From: Candidatus Parvarchaeota archaeon
Lineage (GTDB): Archaea; Micrarchaeota; Micrarchaeia; Anstonellales; VGKX01
NCBI GenBank assembly: GCA_016866895.1
Contig: VGKX01000022.1
Span: 1 to 10,878, forward strand
DNA: 10,878 bases
Direction of reading: 5' to 3'
Position 1 is the first letter of the stretch, and every line of letters starts with the position of its first letter. Shown here in pieces: positions 7,001 to 10,878 of the stretch. The translations under genes were made by a program, and so were the position numbers. The notes beneath the pieces were generated by a model that saw nothing but the letters and a program-made list of their open reading frames with translations, was not told the origin of the DNA and ran no database searches.

Positions 7001-7004
7001 CACC
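7001..7004 (-). promoter_or_regulatory. Ribosome binding site deciding the purF start
   Basis: GGTG on the minus strand, 7 bases before the ATG at 6993. It is complementary to part of the conserved CACCUCC 3' end of 16S rRNA. It supports the internal ATG over the frame's first Met 60 bases upstream, which would overlap purQ. Confidence 0.5.
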
Positions 7005-7033
7005 AAACTGCAATTATTCGCCTTTTGCCGCAG

Positions 7034-7840
7034 CTATTTTTTTGCATTAGCATTTATGTAATCTATCCCGTTTTTGTAGATTTGCAAGCCTAGGGTTTCC
7101 TTTGCCTCGTTTCTTGTAAAGCGGGGGTGATTGGCCTTGTGCAAATATGCTTCTGGGTGGGGCATGAGGCCAAAGACCCGCCCTGTTTCATCGCAGATGC
7201 CTGCAATGTTGTGCACAGAGCCGTTTGGATTGTCCGGGTAGCCTGAAAAGCTCCCGTCCTTGTCCGTGTATTGAAGTGCAATGTGGCCGCCTTTAACCAG
7301 TCGCTCAAGTGTGCCTTCATCCTTTGGCACAAACTTCCCCTCGCCGTGGCGCACAGGCAAATAGAGTTTTTTTATGCCTTTTGTGAAAACGCACTGCGAG
7401 TGGGCGTTTGCCTTCATGTACACCCACCTGTCCTCAAACCTGCCGGAGTCATTGAACGTAAGAGTGGCTGCCTGCTCAAAATATTTTCCATCAAATGCCG
7501 GCAGCAGGCCAAGCTTTATTATCGCCTGGAAGCCGTTGCAGATGCCAATCACAAGGCCGCCTGATGAGATGAAATCCGAAAGCTGCGAGCGCAGGCCAAA
7601 CTTGAGCTTGTTTGCAATCACCTTGCCGCTGCCCAGGTCGTCGCCAAAAGAGAAGCCGCCCGGCACTGCAATGAGATGATAGTCGGAAAATGATTTTTTG
7701 CCAGATAAAAGGTCGACAAGATTCACCTTTTCTGAGGCCGCCCCGGAAAGCTCCAGCGCGTAGGCTGTCTCGTTCTCGCAGTTTATGCCAAACCCGCCAA
7801 TTACGCACGCGCGCGGCTTTCCATTAATGAAATCTGCCAT
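7034..7840 (-). CDS. purQ: FGAM synthase glutaminase subunit
   Basis: PurQ is the class I glutamine amidotransferase that feeds ammonia to PurL for the FGAR to FGAM step. From ATG 7840 it has 268 residues. It shows the early CVIGGFGINCENE segment and the oxyanion-side motif PGGFSFGDDLGSG. The nucleophile elbow GICNGFQ contains Cys101, and PHPEAYL near the C-terminus supplies His228 and Glu230, completing the triad. It is somewhat longer than the roughly 225-residue Bacillus-type PurQ. An ATG at 7855 in the same frame would add five residues. I prefer 7840 because GGTGA lies 8 bases before it, but the upstream start is possible. The gene begins 36 bases after purL (21 from the upstream ATG), in keeping with an operon. 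The gene ends in a run of seven A residues running into the TAG stop. Confidence 0.96.
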   Translation of the reverse strand: MADFINGKPRACVIGGFGINCENETAYALELSGAASEKVNLVDLLSGKKSFSDYHLIAVPGGFSFGDDLGSGKVIANKLKFGLRSQLSDFISSGGLVIGICNGFQAIIKLGLLPAFDGKYFEQAATLTFNDSGRFEDRWVYMKANAHSQCVFTKGIKKLYLPVRHGEGKFVPKDEGTLERLVKGGHIALQYTDKDGSFSGYPDNPNGSVHNIAGICDETGRVFGLMPHPEAYLHKANHPRFTRNEAKETLGLQIYKNGIDYINANAKK

Positions 7841-7848
7841 TTGGAATT

Positions 7849-7853
7849 TCACC
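7849..7853 (-). promoter_or_regulatory. Ribosome binding site favouring the second purQ ATG
   Basis: GGTGA on the minus strand, 8 bases before the ATG at 7840, matches the anti-Shine-Dalgarno complement. The ATG at 7855 has only a distant GGAA. The motif overlaps the first codons of the longer frame, so it is evidence for, not proof of, the shorter protein. Confidence 0.5.
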
Positions 7854-7876
7854 ATAACAATAATTCCAGTTCCTAT

Positions 7877-10800
7877 TTACCAGTCAAGCGTTTTTTTCCA
7901 TGCAGCCTTGAGGCTGCCAATGTGCTCGTTAATGGCTTGCTGCCCCGCAAGGCCCGTGACTTCAAGCATCGGCTGCGCAGTCACCTCGCCTATTTTTGCA
8001 AATGGCACGCCTGCAAGTTTTTTCTCGAACCTTGCGGCGTGCTTTGGCTTGACAGTCGCAACAAAGCGCGATGCCGACTCAGAAAACAGGACAAAGTCAT
8101 CGCGGGTGATTTTGGAGCCTTGTTGCCTTCCCTGGGATGGCACTTGCCGCAAGTCTATTGTTCCACCAAATCCGCCTGCAAAAAGCGTCTCGGAAAGTGC
8201 AACCGCAAGCCCGCCATCAGAGCAGTCATGGCAGGATGCCACAAGCCTTGAACTCATTGCCCGATGCAGCTTTTTGTAAATTGCAGGCGCAAGCGACAGG
8301 TCGGGCCTTGGCGCAATGCCGCGCAAGGCAATGTTTTGGTCATTGGCAGCCTCCGAAAGCTGTGCAAAGTACTCGCTTGCGCCAAGCTCCTCTTTGGTCA
8401 TGCCAATTATGTAGATAAAGTCGCCTGGGTTTTTTGCGTCAATTGTCACCGCCTTTGCGGCATCCTCCATTGTGCCAACTGCGCTGTAGAGTATGGTGGG
8501 CGGCACGGAAATTTTCACATCGCCCATCTTGTAGTCGTTTTTCATTGAATCCTTGCCAGAGATAAGCGGGATTTTTAGGGCAATGGAGTAATCATAAAGC
8601 GCCCTGTTTGCCTCGACAAGCTGCGCAAGCTTGTGCGCACCGTCAGGGGTCTTGGCTGACTTGACAGGGTCTGGCCAGCAAAAGTTGTCAAGAGCGCAGA
8701 TGGTTTTTGGGTCAGCACCGGTTGCAACCGCATTTCTCACTGCCTCATCAAACGCGCAGGCTGACATGGAATAGGCATCCAGGTCTGAATAGCGCGGGCA
8801 GATGCCATTTGAGACTACAAGCCCCTTTTGCGAACCAAGCACTGGGGTGATTGCCGAGGCGTCTGAAGGGCCGTCGTTATCAGCCCCCGCAAGCGGCTTT
8901 ATTATGGATGTGCCCTGGACCTCGTGGTCATACTGGCGCACAACATATTCCTTTGAGCAGACATTGAGCCTGCCAAGAACGGACTTTAACACGCCTGAAA
9001 TGTCTTGCGGAATTGGAATGTCTTGCGTGATTGAAATGTGGCCTGCGTGCTGCGAAGGTTGAATAGGCGCCGTTTGGCTGGCCTGGCTAGTCTGATTGTT
9101 TGCTTGCGATTTTGTTGTGTCGAGTTTTGCATGCAGCTTCATCTGCGGCACGCCTTCGTGCAAAAATGCCATCTCAAGGCAGCAAGCCACCTTGTCGCCG
9201 TATTTTGCGATGAACTTGCCGGATGAGGTGAAGGTGCCCACAATTGTTGCCTCGACTCTCATTTCCTTTGCAAGGGCCAGGAATTGGGGGGCTTTTTCCC
9301 GTGCAACACTTACAGTCATGCGCTCCTGCGACTCTGAAATCAGGATTTCCCAGGGGTCAAGCCCCGGATATTTGAGGGGCACCTTGTCAAGATAAATTTC
9401 AGCCCCGCCGCTAAGCTGGCACATTTCCCCAATTGACGAGGACAGGCCACCTGCGCCATTGTCAGTAATTGCGCCGTATAAGCCTTTGTCTCTTGCAACT
9501 AGAAGCATGTCGTACATTTTTCGCTGTGTTATTGGGTCGCCTATTTGGACTGCCGTCGCAGGCGAGCTTTCGTTTAGCTCCACGGAAGAAAATGTGGCGC
9601 CGTGGATGCCGTCCTTGCCGACCCTTCCGCCCACCATTATGGCCGCATCGCCAGGGCTGCAGCACTTGAGGTGCGATGGGCTGCCATTGATTTGCGATGG
9701 CATTATGCCCCCCGTGCCGCAGTAGACAAGTGGCTTGCCAAGATATCGGTTGTCAAACACAAGGCAGCCGTTAACTGTTGGGATGCCGGTGGTGTTGCCA
9801 CCATGCTCCACGCCTTTTCTCACGCCCTCGAAAATGCGCTTTGGGTGCATGAGCCGCGAGGGGATTTCCCCGGAATAAAACGGCGAGGCAAAGCAAAAGA
9901 CATTTGTGTTGAAGATGAACTGCGCTCCCATGCCAGCCCCAAGCACGTCGCGGTTGACGCCGACAATCCCAGTCAGCGCCCCGCCGTAGGGGTCAAGTGC
10001 GGAAGGCGAGTTGTGCGTTTCGACCTTCACTGCAACGTTGTTGTTCTGGTCAAACCTGACAATGCCCGCATTGTCGGTGAAAACCGAGACTAGGTCTTTT
10101 CTTTTTCCCATCAACTTTTCTGTCGCCCTTTTCACATAGGTCTTGAAAAGGGAGTTGATGTTTTTTACACTGCCATCCGGCTGCTCGTATCTTATTTTTG
10201 CATTGAATATCTTGTGCTTGCAGTGCTCTGACCATGTCTGCGCAATGCACTCAAGCTCCGCGTCAGTTGGCCATGCTGGAAGCCCTGATTCTATCCTTTC
10301 CTTGAGCACTTTTTCAGAAGCATAATATTTTTTTATTTCAACAAGTTCCTGCTGCGACAAGGACAGGCACATTTCATCAGACATCTTAAGAAGTTCCCCC
10401 ATTGGCCTGTCAAACGGTATTTCGCGCACTTGGGGAGTGTGCTTTAGAACCACTTTTGGAATGTGCGGGGCAAAGCCTTTTTTTGCCACAAACTCTTCGT
10501 GAGAAAGGACGGACACGCGCTCAATAAGGGTGTTTGCCAGAAGCTTTTCCCCGATTTTCCTGGCCTGCTGGATGCTTATTGGCCCCCAGACAAGGTACTG
10601 GATGCACGAATATGCCTGGCCGCCAAGGGGCCGCTTGAGCGCATCTTCCATGGCCTCGCAGGCAGTCCTGCCTACATTGTCCGTAACCCCCGGGAGAAAT
10701 CCAACTTCTATTGCAACTGAAAAATCCGATGCGCCAAAAGCACTTGTTAGGGCAACCGGCAATGGCAAGTCGCCTGGAAATGCACAGTAAGCCTGGACTA

Positions 10801-10878
10801 TGGGGTCTACAAAAACCTCCCTGCCAAGAAAATCCAACTCTTGAGTGGAAAGCTGCACGTCGGTTGAGATTACATCTA
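7877..10878 (-). CDS. purL: FGAM synthase, PurS-PurL fusion (5' end cut by window)
   Basis: PurL converts FGAR, ATP and ammonia (from PurQ) to FGAM. At least 999 residues are present, and the frame stays open to the right edge (DVISTD before the first GTG at 10858), so the N-terminus is missing. Numbering from that GTG, residues 1-40 look like the end of a PurS-like unit (FVDPIVQAY). Residues about 46-120 form a second unit (VAIEVGFLPGVTDNVGRTA). The synthetase follows: TWSEHCKHK with catalytic His212, ETHNSPSALDPYGG (280-293), GAITDNGAGGLSSSIGE (462-478) and SCHDCSDGGLAVAL (875-888). Residues about 581-618 form a Gln/Ser/Thr-rich low-complexity linker between the two halves. Fused forms near 1000 residues are known in some bacteria such as Geobacter, whereas archaea usually have separate PurS and PurL of about 720. 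It is the first gene of the visible operon; purQ follows 36 bases on. Confidence 0.97.
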   Translation of the reverse strand, partial: DVISTDVQLSTQELDFLGREVFVDPIVQAYCAFPGDLPLPVALTSAFGASDFSVAIEVGFLPGVTDNVGRTACEAMEDALKRPLGGQAYSCIQYLVWGPISIQQARKIGEKLLANTLIERVSVLSHEEFVAKKGFAPHIPKVVLKHTPQVREIPFDRPMGELLKMSDEMCLSLSQQELVEIKKYYASEKVLKERIESGLPAWPTDAELECIAQTWSEHCKHKIFNAKIRYEQPDGSVKNINSLFKTYVKRATEKLMGKRKDLVSVFTDNAGIVRFDQNNNVAVKVETHNSPSALDPYGGALTGIVGVNRDVLGAGMGAQFIFNTNVFCFASPFYSGEIPSRLMHPKRIFEGVRKGVEHGGNTTGIPTVNGCLVFDNRYLGKPLVYCGTGGIMPSQINGSPSHLKCCSPGDAAIMVGGRVGKDGIHGATFSSVELNESSPATAVQIGDPITQRKMYDMLLVARDKGLYGAITDNGAGGLSSSIGEMCQLSGGAEIYLDKVPLKYPGLDPWEILISESQERMTVSVAREKAPQFLALAKEMRVEATIVGTFTSSGKFIAKYGDKVACCLEMAFLHEGVPQMKLHAKLDTTKSQANNQTSQASQTAPIQPSQHAGHISITQDIPIPQDISGVLKSVLGRLNVCSKEYVVRQYDHEVQGTSIIKPLAGADNDGPSDASAITPVLGSQKGLVVSNGICPRYSDLDAYSMSACAFDEAVRNAVATGADPKTICALDNFCWPDPVKSAKTPDGAHKLAQLVEANRALYDYSIALKIPLISGKDSMKNDYKMGDVKISVPPTILYSAVGTMEDAAKAVTIDAKNPGDFIYIIGMTKEELGASEYFAQLSEAANDQNIALRGIAPRPDLSLAPAIYKKLHRAMSSRLVASCHDCSDGGLAVALSETLFAGGFGGTIDLRQVPSQGRQQGSKITRDDFVLFSESASRFVATVKPKHAARFEKKLAGVPFAKIGEVTAQPMLEVTGLAGQQAINEHIGSLKAAWKKTLDW
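8998..9033. repeat. 18-bp imperfect tandem repeat inside the PurL linker
   Basis: Two adjacent 18-base units (8998-9015, 9016-9033) match at 15 of 18 positions, and the start of a third follows. They encode the repetitive peptide ITQDIPIPQDIS at the end of the Gln/Ser/Thr-rich linker. Being a multiple of three, the expansion keeps the frame and lengthens a flexible region without touching conserved motifs. Confidence 0.65.

Noticed and set aside
6994..7053. Twenty-residue N-terminal extension of PurF
   Set aside because: The extension overlaps purQ, has no similarity to PurF, and would move the nucleophile Cys far from the N-terminus. The internal ATG has a GGTG site.
7785..8279. Plus-strand frame of 164 codons opposite purQ and purL
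   Set aside because: Shadow of conserved genes. The same holds for the 163-codon frame at 9602-10093.
9005..9118. A mini-intein or insertion element in the PurL linker
   Set aside because: The segment is only about 38 residues of Gln/Ser/Thr-rich sequence with no Cys/Ser start, no block B His and no terminal Asn motif.
10841..10858. GTG at 10858 as the purL start
   Set aside because: The frame remains open to the window edge, and the residues before and after it continue a PurS-like segment, so the start lies outside the window.

Overview
The window holds seven genes, all on the minus strand, so transcription runs from the high coordinates to the low ones. They are, in that order: a 5'-truncated PurS-PurL fusion, purQ, purF, a purD interrupted by an intein, an RSH-type HD hydrolase, a small Cys-rich lipoprotein, and a Pro/Gln-rich secreted protein that runs off the left edge. 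No RNA gene, insertion sequence or CRISPR array is visible.

The organism is most likely an archaeon, possibly of a poorly sampled (DPANN-like) lineage. The support is TATA-box-like elements at plausible distances upstream of the first genes of transcription units, short leaders without Shine-Dalgarno sites on some genes, GGTG/GGTGA sites matching the 3' end of 16S rRNA on others, a large LAGLIDADG intein in a housekeeping gene, and a surface protein rich in N-X-S/T sequons. None of this is decisive, and a candidate-phylum bacterium is not excluded. The fused PurS-PurL is not the usual archaeal arrangement, in which purS and purL are separate.

Region 3077-10878 is a de novo purine cluster. 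PurF makes phosphoribosylamine from PRPP and glutamine, PurD ligates glycine to it, and PurL(S) with the glutaminase PurQ converts FGAR to FGAM. Intergenic gaps are about 20 to 70 bases, consistent with one operon. PurD carries a 338-residue intein inserted exactly inside the conserved GPN/TGGMG loop of its ATP-grasp domain. The intein is clearly more AT-rich than its host gene.

Region 1417-2892, behind its own promoter-like sequence, encodes a protein whose HD domain reproduces the spacing of the (p)ppGpp hydrolase site of Rel/SpoT proteins. It has no recognisable synthetase domain and has an unknown C-terminal half. Region 1-1408 encodes two exported proteins of unknown function, the second cut by the window edge. 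The link between a putative nucleotide-alarmone hydrolase and the purine operon is suggestive only.
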